A DNA stretch of 44,343 bases from Alicyclobacillus sendaiensis NBRC 100866 (GCF_001552675.1 NZ_BCRQ01000019.1:1-44343); one strand, 5' to 3'; counted from the stretch's first letter, positions 35,111-42,436 are shown. Made by a program: numbers and translations. Notes: generated by a model from the sequence alone, not told the origin.

Positions 35111-35785
35111 TCAAAATTTCCTGCCGTCACCGGCGGAGCCGTCGGAACCCTGGATCTTCATGTCTCGGCGGCGCGCCAGACGTTCGCGGACCATTTGCAT
35201 GGCGATCGCGTCATCCAAATATCCTGTGGGAAACAGATAATCCGGGATGGCGTCCGTAGCGAGCAGGAAGTACAGGATGCCGCTGGCCAAGATCCACCGC
35301 TCATCCTCAGGCGTGTCGGGGCGTGTGAATTGATCGTAGATCTCGTCGAGATCGTGCAGGAAATCTCCGACGCCTTGAATTTGTCCTCGCTTGATGGGGT
35401 ACTTTTCCGCGATGAGTTGCTGGCCCTCGTCCGTTTGCGCGTATGCCTCATATTTTTCGAGTTCTCGCTCGATCTCGCCCCTCAGCGCAGACCAGTTCTC
35501 GATGCCGAGGTACTCGAGCAGTGCATTCATTGACGAATGATCGTCGCGCTCGCTGAATCCGGTGGATGCGTTGTTGAGCGTAAGTCCTGCAGCTTCTGCC
35601 AGCGCGATGGCAGGCACGCCGAGTACGTCCGCAATGCGCCGAAGGTAGTCCAAGTTGACTCTCTGTTTCCCGGCGATCATTTTTGAAATGGTGCTGACGC
35701 TGATGCCCGTGGCGGTGGCCAGCTGGCGCATGGACATGGAACGGCGTCTCAGCAAAGATTTCACCGTTTCTTCTAACTGCCCCAT
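35111..35785 (-). CDS. XRE-family regulator fused to a DUF1232 domain
   Basis: The 224-residue protein has an N-terminal helix-turn-helix (residues about 8-60: MRQLATATGISVSTISKMIAGK). A linker with an acidic helix follows, then a DUF1232/YkvA-like segment near residue 165 (ILASGILYFLLATDAIPDYLFPTGYLDDA). YkvA domains are usually membrane-associated, so a DNA-binding protein tethered or responding to the membrane is possible. ATG 35785 has GAGGGTGAAGCAGG upstream. It is divergent from the first Nramp-like gene, 180 bases away, which is a candidate target. Confidence 0.8.
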   Translation of the reverse strand: MGQLEETVKSLLRRRSMSMRQLATATGISVSTISKMIAGKQRVNLDYLRRIADVLGVPAIALAEAAGLTLNNASTGFSERDDHSSMNALLEYLGIENWSALRGEIERELEKYEAYAQTDEGQQLIAEKYPIKRGQIQGVGDFLHDLDEIYDQFTRPDTPEDERWILASGILYFLLATDAIPDYLFPTGYLDDAIAMQMVRERLARRRDMKIQGSDGSAGDGRKF

Positions 35786-35964
35786 CCTGCTTCACCCTCA
35801 TCCATTCCATGAAGGAAAGATGTGTTGTCGGCGTTTCGCGAGTTTCGAATTTCGCAACGGACGGCATCACCCGATGTTTCCCCTGTGCATAGGATACGTC
35901 GGCAGATACCTCAATGGACCACTCCATCAAATCGGATGGGGAGTGAGCAGGGGGGTTGGCGGGT

Positions 35965-37293
35965 ATGGAGATGAGTTCTGCAACATCGCAAGCTCAGGCG
36001 AGATCGGATGCGCCGTCGAAACTTCAGGAGATCTCCGCAGCGAGTGCCAACAAGGGATTGAAAAGGTTCTTGTGGTCTTTCTGGGTGCTCTTGGGCCCTG
36101 GCTTTCTTGCTGCCCTCGCGGACAATGACGCGGGCGGCGTCATCTCGTACACGGCCACGGGCGTCCAATTTGGGATTGGGCTGTTCGTCCCCTTGGTGCT
36201 GTGCCTGTCGGTCCTCACGTTCACCGTCCAGGAGATGAGCATGCGACTCAGCGCCGTGACGCAGGAAGGATTTTCGCGACTCGCGTGGCGGAGATACGGC
36301 AGATTTTGGGGATTGTATCACGTGACGACGCTCGCCTTCGAGAATCTGTTGACGCTCATGACGGAGTTCATCGGCATGTCGGCTGGGCTTGCGATGCTCG
36401 GAATCCCCATGTGGGTAGCCGATCTCCTCTGCTTGATCTTCGTGATCTCGTTCGTCGTATTCACGGGCTACTACACAAAAGAACGCATCGCCCTCGTCAT
36501 CGGCGGGTTGAACATCGTCTTTCTCGTCGTGGCCGCCATGACGCATCCGAGCCTCGCGGCCCTGGGGAAGGCGTTCGCGACGTGGAACGTTCCCGCCTCG
36601 CTCCGGGACGGCGTGATCTGGTTTGTCATCGCCACGGTGGGCAACGCGATCGCGCCTTGGATGATCTTCTTCCAGGGCAGCGGCGCCATTGACAAAGGGG
36701 TCAGCGCTCGCGATATTCGATTGGGCAGAATCGACACGGCTTTCGGCTGCCTGATGCAGGCCGTGATCGCTGCGGCCATCATCGTCTGTGGAGCGTCGCT
36801 ATATGGTCATCTCCACAACGTGGCGAGTCTGAGTCCGGCGGATATCATCGGGGGACTCCGGCAAACCGTGGGGCGATTGGGTGCGACGCTCTTTGGCATC
36901 GGCCTGTTTGACGCAGGTTTCTTGGCTGCCATCACGGTGTCACTCTCGTCTTCCTGGAGCATTGCGGAACTGTTCGGCTGGTCCAACAGCCTCAATGACA
37001 AAGTACGGCAAGCGCCCAAATTCTATGCCATCTACGCGGGCAGTTTGGTGATAGCGGCGGCTGCCATCTTGATTCCGCACATGCCGCTCAACCTGATTTC
37101 CATCGTGACGCAGGTCATCGGGGGCGTGTTGATGACGCCGCTCCTCATTTTTCTGGTTGTGATGACGAGTGACAAGGAGCTGATGGGGCCGTATCGCACG
37201 AAACGGTGGGGGCGCATATGGGGCTGGGCGATGGTTGCCCTGCTCATCGCGTTGACGTTCGCCACGCTGCTTCAGACCGTTCTCCAGGCGTGA
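35965..37293 (+). CDS. Nramp-related divalent metal transporter 1
   Basis: The 442-residue protein has 11 likely helices. The SLC11 metal-site motifs are altered: helix 1 reads ALADNDAGG (53-58) where Nramp has DPGN, and helix 6 reads AIAPWMIFF (230-233) where Nramp has MPHN. Loss of the helix-6 methionine is the mark of Nramp-related magnesium transporters. ATG 35965 has AGGGGGG about nine bases upstream; ATG 35971 and TTG 35956 are alternatives. No M-box precedes this copy, unlike the next gene. It is divergent from the XRE-DUF1232 gene. Confidence 0.88.
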   Translation: MEMSSATSQAQARSDAPSKLQEISAASANKGLKRFLWSFWVLLGPGFLAALADNDAGGVISYTATGVQFGIGLFVPLVLCLSVLTFTVQEMSMRLSAVTQEGFSRLAWRRYGRFWGLYHVTTLAFENLLTLMTEFIGMSAGLAMLGIPMWVADLLCLIFVISFVVFTGYYTKERIALVIGGLNIVFLVVAAMTHPSLAALGKAFATWNVPASLRDGVIWFVIATVGNAIAPWMIFFQGSGAIDKGVSARDIRLGRIDTAFGCLMQAVIAAAIIVCGASLYGHLHNVASLSPADIIGGLRQTVGRLGATLFGIGLFDAGFLAAITVSLSSSWSIAELFGWSNSLNDKVRQAPKFYAIYAGSLVIAAAAILIPHMPLNLISIVTQVIGGVLMTPLLIFLVVMTSDKELMGPYRTKRWGRIWGWAMVALLIALTFATLLQTVLQA

Positions 37294-37388
37294 TTGGACC
37301 TCCGCCATGAAGATGGCAGCCGTAGCCTCCGGAAACGTGCGCAACAAAAAAGGTTTCAGGGAGAACGCGTTCTTGACCCTCAGAACCC
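37294..37388 (+). other. Interval between the first transporter and the M-box promoter
   Basis: A short GCCAT/ATGGC hairpin (about 37305-37318) is present but without a T-tract. No terminator or gene is seen. Confidence 0.4.
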
Positions 37389-37417
37389 TTGACAGATGGG
37401 ACGGTCAATGATACAAA
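37389..37417 (+). promoter_or_regulatory. Sigma-A promoter of the M-box transcript
   Basis: A perfect TTGACA (37389-37394), 17 bases, TACAAA (37412-37417) with TG one base upstream of the -10. Start near 37424. Confidence 0.75.
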
Positions 37418-37502
37418 GACAGAGGTATTGCGTTGGCCGGTGACGGGCATCCGCCCAGGCACCGCGCTGCGCGTGAAACATACCATAACTAGCGAAGATG
37501 CG

Positions 37503-37658
37503 TTCCTCGTTAGGCGAGGCTACTATACGAACACATGCCACTGCCCGGAAACGTGGAGACACGCCAATGGGTAGAACAGGTATGGCCGGCTTAAGGCTTT
37601 ACCTAACGTGGCTGGGTTTGCCCTACGTCGTATAGTGCCAAAGCTCAACCAGGGGGGA
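37503..37658 (+). promoter_or_regulatory. M-box (ykoK) magnesium riboswitch aptamer
   Basis: The conserved M-box blocks occur in order: TCGTTAGGCGAGGCT (37507-37521), ACTGCCCGGAAACG (37540-37553), ACGCCAATGGGT (37561-37572) with AACAGG, AAGGCTTTACC, GGCTGGGTTTGCCCTA, and GTGCCAAAGCTC (37635-37646). The long helix CTATACGA/TCGTATAG brackets the core. The closing helix can form between TTCCTC (37503-37508) and GGGGGA (37653-37658). In B. subtilis this RNA binds several Mg(II) ions and turns transcription off. Here it precedes an Nramp-related transporter. Confidence 0.96.
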
Positions 37659-37708
37659 TGTGCATAGGGTTGCGCCCGTGCCCCCTGGTCCGCCAGGGGG
37701 CTTTTCAT
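37648..37708 (+). terminator. M-box expression platform: antiterminator and terminator
   Basis: The terminator is GCCCCCTGG (37680-37688) with CCAGGGGGC (37693-37701), then TTTTC. The competing antiterminator is ACCAGGGGG (37648-37656) pairing perfectly with CCCCCTGGT (37681-37689). The same G-run also closes the aptamer. So high magnesium should form the aptamer and free the terminator (off), and low magnesium should form the antiterminator (on). Confidence 0.92.
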
Positions 37709-37744
37709 TGGGCCATGATGGAGACCGTGGAGGAGGTGATGGGT

Positions 37745-37924
37745 ATGGACAGTCCGTCGAGTAGTCGCTCCGTATGTGCGATGCATCGGCAGAGAGCTCG
37801 AATTGGAGTGGATTTCAAGGTATTGCATCATATTGGGGCGTGGGGACTTCCTGCCCATCGCCCGCCCAGGGGTGATTGTCATGGCTCGCAACACCAATGT
37901 GTACGCAACGAAGGATTTGCATGA
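37745..37924 (+). CDS. Upstream ORF overlapping the transporter start (candidate leader peptide)
   Basis: A 59-codon frame starting MDSPSSSRSVCAMHR lies downstream of the M-box terminator. Its ATG at 37745 is preceded by AGGAGGTGAT (37731-37740), a perfect complement to the end of 16S rRNA at ideal spacing. It ends at 37924, 44 bases inside the transporter gene and in another frame. It is rich in Arg, Ser, His and Pro (LPAHRPPRGD) and has no membrane segment. It may couple or tune translation of the transporter. Coding is inferred from the ribosome site alone. Confidence 0.5.
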   Translation: MDSPSSSRSVCAMHRQRARIGVDFKVLHHIGAWGLPAHRPPRGDCHGSQHQCVRNEGFA

Positions 37925-39227
37925 GCTGGAGCGTGAACTTCGCGCCAAAGATATGGCTCGGGTGGCCCGCCTCTACAACAAGCGCGGCTTTTGGGCGCGC
38001 CTGCGGCTCCTTTTGGTGCTGATCGGCCCTGGCGTGCTGACGATGATCGCCGACAACGACGCTGGCGGCGTCATCACGTATGCGCAGACGGGGGCCACGT
38101 ACGGGATTGGCTTCTTCATTCCTTCGCTCATCATCGCGGGGTTCATCGCGTATGTCGTGCAGGAGATGACCGTCCGGTTGGGCGCCGTCACGCGCCGGGG
38201 CCATGCCGAGATGATCTGGGGCCGATATGGCGCGTTCTGGGGCTGGTTTTCGCTGATCGATCTCGTCGTGGCCAACGTGCTCACGCTCGTGACGGAGTTC
38301 ATCGGGATCAAGATTGGCATGGGCGTCTTTGGGGTCCCGGGGTGGATTAGCGAAACCCTTGCGCTCGCCATCGACGTATTTGCACTGCTCGTCTTGCGGT
38401 ACTACACGTGGGAGCGCATCGCACTTTGGATTGCCGCGGGAAACCTCATCTTCATCCCGCTCATGTTTATGGCGAAGCCGCACTGGTCGGCTGTGGCGGA
38501 TGCGTTTGTGCGTTGGAACGTTCCCGGCGGGTTCACCGCTTCGTTCTTGTTCATCGTGTTGGCCAACTTCGGCACCACCATTGCGCCGTGGATGCTGTTC
38601 TTCCAGCAGTCGTCCGTGGTGGACAAAGGGCTCACGGAGCGAGACATCCGGCACGGTCAGCTGGATACGGCGCTCGGCACATTGGCGATGATTGTGGTGG
38701 CCTGCGCCATCATCGTGCTCACGGGCACGGTCATGCACGGCTCGCACGGCGTGAACCTGGACATCAGCGGCATTCTGAATCTGCTTGGCGCCAAGATTGG
38801 CCCGGTGGGTGAACGGTTGTTTGCGCTCGGGCTGGTGGAAGCCGGGCTCATCGCCGCTATCGCGTTGACGGCGAGCACGTCGTGGGCCATGGGCGAGGCC
38901 TTCCACTGGCCGAAGAGCATCAACATGCCGGCGCGCCTGGCGTGGAAGTTTTATGTGCCCGGCATCGCGAGCGCCGTGATTGCGGCCGGGATCGTGCTCA
39001 TTCCGCACGCGCCGCTGGGCTTCTTGAACATGATTGTACAGGTCATTGCGTCCATCTTTATGCCGGCCGCGCTCATGTTCCTGATGCTTCTGCTGAATGA
39101 CCGTGAGGTGATGGGCGATCACGTCAATCGCCCGTGGCAGAACATCTCCGGTTTCGCCATCATCGGGCTTTTGGTCGTGCTGAATGGCCTGTACGGGCTG
39201 ACGGTGATCTTCCCGAACTTGTTCTGA
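37881..39227 (+). CDS. Nramp-related magnesium transporter (NRMT-like) under M-box control
   Basis: The 448-residue protein has 11 likely helices. Helix 1 reads MIADNDAGG (58-63) and helix 6 TTIAPWMLFF (235-238), replacing the DPGN and MPHN motifs of manganese/iron Nramps. The helix-6 methionine that favours transition metals is Ala. Published M-box-controlled Nramp relatives of Clostridium transport Mg(II), so magnesium import is the likely role. ATG 37881 has AGGGGTGAT about eight bases upstream. The gene is followed after 13 bases by a small membrane protein. It is a paralogue of the gene at 35965. Confidence 0.92.
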   Translation: MARNTNVYATKDLHELERELRAKDMARVARLYNKRGFWARLRLLLVLIGPGVLTMIADNDAGGVITYAQTGATYGIGFFIPSLIIAGFIAYVVQEMTVRLGAVTRRGHAEMIWGRYGAFWGWFSLIDLVVANVLTLVTEFIGIKIGMGVFGVPGWISETLALAIDVFALLVLRYYTWERIALWIAAGNLIFIPLMFMAKPHWSAVADAFVRWNVPGGFTASFLFIVLANFGTTIAPWMLFFQQSSVVDKGLTERDIRHGQLDTALGTLAMIVVACAIIVLTGTVMHGSHGVNLDISGILNLLGAKIGPVGERLFALGLVEAGLIAAIALTASTSWAMGEAFHWPKSINMPARLAWKFYVPGIASAVIAAGIVLIPHAPLGFLNMIVQVIASIFMPAALMFLMLLLNDREVMGDHVNRPWQNISGFAIIGLLVVLNGLYGLTVIFPNLF

Positions 39228-39240
39228 GGAGGTGTGAGCG

Positions 39241-39420
39241 ATGAAGCGGAAGAACCACGCGATTGTCGACTGTGCGCCGAGAGCGCCCATCTCTCCCACG
39301 GAACCGCTGCCGCGCGCCGAGGTGAAGGGTTGGGTCAAGGCGGTGTTCTGGGGACTCCGGGTCTACATCGCCATCATGTTAGTGCTTGTCGTCATCGGCC
39401 TGGCGAAAGGGAGCTTCTGA
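39241..39420 (+). CDS. 59-residue single-span membrane protein after the magnesium transporter
   Basis: Starts MKRKNHAIVDCAPRAPISPT. A polar, proline-containing N-terminus of about 30 residues is followed by one membrane helix (VFWGLRVYIAIMLVLVVIGLA, split here as VFWGLRVYIA and IMLVLVVIGLA) and a short tail GSF. ATG 39241 has GAGGAGGTGTGAG upstream and lies 13 bases after the transporter stop; the terminator follows. The arrangement suggests a small subunit or stability factor for the transporter, like small proteins that bind other magnesium importers. No homologue recognised. Confidence 0.78.
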   Translation: MKRKNHAIVDCAPRAPISPTEPLPRAEVKGWVKAVFWGLRVYIAIMLVLVVIGLAKGSF

Positions 39421-39459
39421 GGCACCCCGAGACGCTTGTGTGAAGGAGAGGAGTCGCGA

Positions 39460-39480
39460 ATGCGGCCACACAGTCTATAG
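39460..39480 (+). other. Six-codon ORF with strong ribosome site
   Basis: ATG CGG CCA CAC AGT CTA TAG follows GGAGAGGAG (39445-39453) by six bases and abuts the terminator stem. It could be the relic of a deleted gene or a ribosome-placement element. Confidence 0.35.
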
Positions 39481-39521
39481 GCCTGCTTCCCGAGAGCGAG
39501 GCAAGGGAAGCAGGCCTTTTC
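39479..39521 (+). terminator. Terminator of the magnesium transporter operon
   Basis: AGGCCTGCTTCCC (39479-39491) pairs perfectly with GGGAAGCAGGCCT (39505-39517), then TTTTC. Confidence 0.9.
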
Positions 39522-39528
39522 ACACGCG

Positions 39529-39657
39529 CTACAGTCCTTTGTGGCGGATTCGTTCGCGACGTTCACCGGCGCGGGCCCTTGACCCTGCGCCGTACAGGAC
39601 GGCGGAGCGGGCTGCGAGTACGGCACCGACGGCGGCTGCGCCTAAGATCCACTTCAT
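39529..39657 (-). CDS. 42-residue membrane/secreted small protein
   Basis: Starts MKWILGAAAVGAVLAARSAVLY, one hydrophobic segment, followed by a basic tail (RARAGERRERIRHKGL). ATG 39657 has GAGGAGG seven bases upstream, strong support for translation. The tail favours a membrane-anchored topology over secretion. It is convergent with the magnesium operon. No function recognised. Confidence 0.62.
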   Translation of the reverse strand: MKWILGAAAVGAVLAARSAVLYGAGSRARAGERRERIRHKGL

Positions 39658-39889
39658 CGCTTGGACCTCCTCGCTACGTGCCCATGATGTCCACAAGTTT
39701 CCCCAGGGACACATCGTTTCCCCGAGGCAAACTTTTGTTGTAGGCTATGCGTTCAAAGCGCGGGCTGTGCTGGCTGTGGGCTATGTGCCGTCGCCGCAAC
39801 TTGTGAAACGCACTGGATTTCGAGCGTTCTTCAAGCTGGGCGTGGTATTGTGAAACTGCGGAACCCCCCTGAAACCCCCTAAACATCCT

Positions 39890-39920
39890 GGGCCACCGCA
39901 CACGCGGTGGCCCCTTTTTT
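39890..39920 (+). terminator. Orphan intrinsic terminator
   Basis: A perfect 10-bp GC-rich stem with a four-base loop, followed by CTTTTTT. There is no annotated plus-strand gene upstream within 370 bases. Confidence 0.75.
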
Positions 39921-40054
39921 CGCTTTCTCACGTTCGCCGATGCATTTCTTTGTCCTGCTCTGTCGCGCGACGTCACAAAAATTCAATGGACTTTCAAGCG
40001 AAAATGCGTATGCTACATATTGAACCCTTCCATTCCCCCTGGGTTTCATTGCGG

Positions 40055-40086
40055 CCGCCGTGGCAATACGGCGGTTCTTTCTTTTC
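40055..40086 (+). terminator. Second orphan terminator-like hairpin
   Basis: CCGCCGT/ACGGCGG with a six-base loop, then TTCTTTCTTTTC. It lies just past the end of the convergent permease gene. Confidence 0.55.
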
Positions 40087-41271
40087 TCACGATGCTGTGC
40101 GATCGGGCAGCAGCCAGTAGATCATGAGGCCGGCGACCGTCGCGATGGCGATCCCGTTTTGAGGCGCGCCAATCCCGATGATGAAAATGACCGCGACCAC
40201 AATGAGGTTCTTCGTCTTCGTCAGGTCCACCTTGGCCTCGATCATGTGCCGGATGCCCATCGCCGCGATCATCCCGTACAGCAGGATGCCAACACCCCCC
40301 ACCACGGCGGGCGGGATGGACTGAATCACCGCGCTCACCTTTCCCACAAGTCCCAGAAGAATGGCGATCACGGCCGCCCCTTGAATGATGCGGCTGGAGT
40401 AGTTGCGCGTCATCGCGAGCACGCCTAGGTTCTCCGCGTAGGTCGTCTCCGCGGGTCCGCCGAGCAGCGCCGAAATCAGCGTCGCGAGGCCGTTGCCAAA
40501 CAGGATGGTGCTAAACCCCGGGTCGCGCGTGACGTCGCGATCGATGATCTCATTCAGGACGAACATGTGACCGAGATCCTCCACCATCGTGACGAGCGCG
40601 ATGGGCGCCATGCTCGCCACGGCGGCCAGGCTCCACGCCGGGGCATGGAAGGTGGGGAACTCGATCCACTTCGCCTGTGCGGCGGCTTGTCCGACATGCA
40701 CCAGGCCACGGGCCAAGGCGTACACGTATCCGACGACGATGCCCGCAAGGATGGGAATGATTCGCAAGGCCCGGGGGCCTGCGATGGCACACGCGACGGC
40801 GGCGGCCAGCGTCACGATGGCCACGTCCCAGTGGGTTGACGCGTCGACCGTGACGGCTGTCGTGGCCAGCGACAGTCCGATAATCGAAACGACAGGGCCC
40901 ACCACGACGGAGGGAATGGCGCGGCGGACGCGATCGAATCCTACGGCGCGGACGATGAGGGCAAAGACGAAGTACACGATGGACACGCTCACGAGCCCTG
41001 TGACCGCTTGCTGGGGCGCGTGATGGCGCGTGACGTAGAGCGTGAGCGGTGCAATGAAGGCGAAGGAAGAGCCCAGGTACGCGGGAACCTTGCCGCGTGT
41101 CACGGCATGGAACATGAGCGTCCCAAGGCCGCTCGCCACGAGTGTCGCGCCAGGGCTCAAGCCAGTCAAAATCGGCACCAGCACTGTCGCACCGAACATC
41201 GCAAACACGTGCTGGACAGATAGCGGAAGCTTTCGCAGGACAGCGCTCAATGGAATGACCTCCTGTGACAT
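40087..41271 (-). CDS. uraA: Uracil permease (NCS2 family)
   Basis: The 394-residue membrane protein has the NCS2 start LSVQHVFAMFGATVLVPILTGL and the substrate region GGPAETTYAENLGVLAMTRNYS, which contains the glutamate that contacts uracil in UraA. The glutamate in MVEDLGHMFVLNEI is the other conserved one. It imports uracil with protons for salvage. ATG 41271 gives the normal N-terminus MSQEVIPLSAVL; only AGAGG is seen upstream. It has its own promoter and no pyr leader, so pyrimidine attenuation is not evident. Confidence 0.93.
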   Translation of the reverse strand: MSQEVIPLSAVLRKLPLSVQHVFAMFGATVLVPILTGLSPGATLVASGLGTLMFHAVTRGKVPAYLGSSFAFIAPLTLYVTRHHAPQQAVTGLVSVSIVYFVFALIVRAVGFDRVRRAIPSVVVGPVVSIIGLSLATTAVTVDASTHWDVAIVTLAAAVACAIAGPRALRIIPILAGIVVGYVYALARGLVHVGQAAAQAKWIEFPTFHAPAWSLAAVASMAPIALVTMVEDLGHMFVLNEIIDRDVTRDPGFSTILFGNGLATLISALLGGPAETTYAENLGVLAMTRNYSSRIIQGAAVIAILLGLVGKVSAVIQSIPPAVVGGVGILLYGMIAAMGIRHMIEAKVDLTKTKNLIVVAVIFIIGIGAPQNGIAIATVAGLMIYWLLPDRTAS

Positions 41272-41310
41272 GGATGCGTGGCCTCTGCATGTGCGGAGCG
41301 ATTCGTGGCA

Positions 41311-41339
41311 AGTATAACCACGATCTCGCCAAAACTCAA
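41311..41339 (-). promoter_or_regulatory. Sigma-A promoter of uraA
   Basis: On the minus strand TTGAGT (41339-41334), 17 bases, TATACT (41316-41311). The -35 abuts the ribosome site of the divergent lipoprotein gene. Confidence 0.72.
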
Positions 41340-41353
41340 AGGAGTGTGATCGC

Positions 41354-41608
41354 GTGCGCTTGGCAGTCGTGGGGCTATCCCTGTTGGTGGCGGTCGCCGT
41401 CGCAGGATGCGACACCGTCAGTGAGCGCGGCGGCAACTTCATTGGGGAGAGCGCGAATCAGTCCGTGAACGGTTCATCGATTGCCTCCGGGACGAATCGG
41501 ACCGATCTCGGCAATCGAGCGTTGGGAAATCACAGTGCAGAGACCGGCAATGTGGTCGGGGGAAGTCAGCACCAACCTACGAGCGACGGCAGTTCGCCGC
41601 ACGGTTAG
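41354..41608 (+). CDS. Small lipoprotein
   Basis: The 84-residue protein has a signal peptide with lipobox (LLVAVAVAGC, Cys19 lipidated). The mature part is polar and rich in Asn, Gly and Ser (GESANQSVNGSSIASGTNRT, then GNRALGNHSAE), with a loose repeat feel. GTG 41354 has GGAGTGTGAT upstream. It is divergent from uraA with little room for a promoter. Function unknown. Confidence 0.72.
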   Translation: MRLAVVGLSLLVAVAVAGCDTVSERGGNFIGESANQSVNGSSIASGTNRTDLGNRALGNHSAETGNVVGGSQHQPTSDGSSPHG

Positions 41609-41626
41609 GCGACGAACCCGGGCAGG

Positions 41627-41654
41627 CCCCGCCCAGACCTGACGGTGGGCGGGG
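41627..41654. other. GC-rich hairpin between convergent genes
   Basis: CCCCGCCC (41627-41634) pairs with GGGCGGGG (41647-41654). No T-tract on either strand. It probably forms the shared 3' end of the lipoprotein and SDR genes. Confidence 0.5.
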
Positions 41655-41661
41655 AATGGCT

Positions 41662-42387
41662 TTACTGCGGGTTGGTCATGATGAGCGTCGCGGATTTCAG
41701 CAGCACGCGATTCGGCAGGCGGAGCGCATCGACCACGAGCTCGGCCACGTCTTCGGGCTGCATCTGATGATCTTCGTCTCCCAGCTTGAGTCCCACGCTG
41801 CGCGCCAGATCCGTGTTCACGGTGCTCGGCAAGAGCGCGATGACGCGAATGTTGTGCTTTCGCACCTCGTACATCAGCGATTCCGTGAAGCCGAGCAGGC
41901 CAAACTTGGATGCCGAATAGGCCGACGTCGTGGCGGATCCCTTCTCGCCCGCCGTCGAGCTGATGTTGATGATGTGACCGCGGTTGCGTTCGATCATGTG
42001 AGGCAACAGGGCACGCGTCGCGTAGTACGTCCCGAGCAAGTTCACCCGGATGATCTGCTCCCATTGCTCCACGGGCATGTCGACCACGGTGCCAAAGCTT
42101 GCCGTGCCGGCGTTGTTGACCAAGACATCGACGGAGCCCAATTGCTCCTTCAGGTGGTGGATGGCCGCCTCAATGGACGCGCGGTCGGCGACGTCGGCGG
42201 GGTGCGTGTAGACGGAAACGCCGTACGCACTTCGAATGGCATCGGCTGCCATACGCAGATCGCTCTCCGTGCGGGCGATGAGCCCTAGGTTCACACCTTC
42301 TTTTGCGAGATGCTCGGCGATGGCCTTGCCGATGCCCTTTCCAGCGCCCGTGACGATGGCGTTCCACCCTTTGAGAGACTGTGCCAT
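41662..42387 (-). CDS. Short-chain dehydrogenase/reductase (3-oxoacyl-ACP reductase-like)
   Basis: The 241-residue classical SDR has the NAD(P) motif TGAGKGIG near residue 13, NNAG near residue 91, the catalytic serine in NISSTAG and the YSASK pair. It resembles the FabG/YkvO-like group of Firmicutes; the substrate cannot be told. ATG 42387 has GAGGAGGG upstream. It is monocistronic behind a good promoter, not in a fatty-acid cluster, so a role in lipid synthesis is doubtful. Confidence 0.9.
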   Translation of the reverse strand: MAQSLKGWNAIVTGAGKGIGKAIAEHLAKEGVNLGLIARTESDLRMAADAIRSAYGVSVYTHPADVADRASIEAAIHHLKEQLGSVDVLVNNAGTASFGTVVDMPVEQWEQIIRVNLLGTYYATRALLPHMIERNRGHIINISSTAGEKGSATTSAYSASKFGLLGFTESLMYEVRKHNIRVIALLPSTVNTDLARSVGLKLGDEDHQMQPEDVAELVVDALRLPNRVLLKSATLIMTNPQ

Positions 42388-42436
42388 GTCCGATTCCCTC
42401 CTCTACATATGTACCTCTGTACCTCGGCGCGACCTC

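Larger units (their letters stand above)
39658..40086. other. Gap of about 430 bases with two orphan plus-strand terminators
   Basis: No convincing gene is seen. Stem one is GGGCCACCGC (39890-39899) with GCGGTGGCCC (39904-39913), then C and six Ts. Stem two is CCGCCGT (40055-40061) with ACGGCGG (40068-40074), then TTCTTTCTTTTC. No plus-strand gene ends before either, so one or two short transcripts may end here. No clear promoter was found. Confidence 0.4.

Noticed and set aside
35786-35964. M-box before the first Nramp-related gene
   Set aside because: None of the conserved M-box blocks found at 37503-37658 occurs here.
37815-39338. 507-codon minus-strand frame across the magnesium transporter
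   Set aside because: Shadow frame; His/Arg/Asp-rich translation with no domain and opposite to a clear transporter.
39386-39853. 155-codon plus-strand frame
   Set aside because: It crosses the operon terminator and the antisense of a small gene with a good ribosome site, and has no start site of its own.
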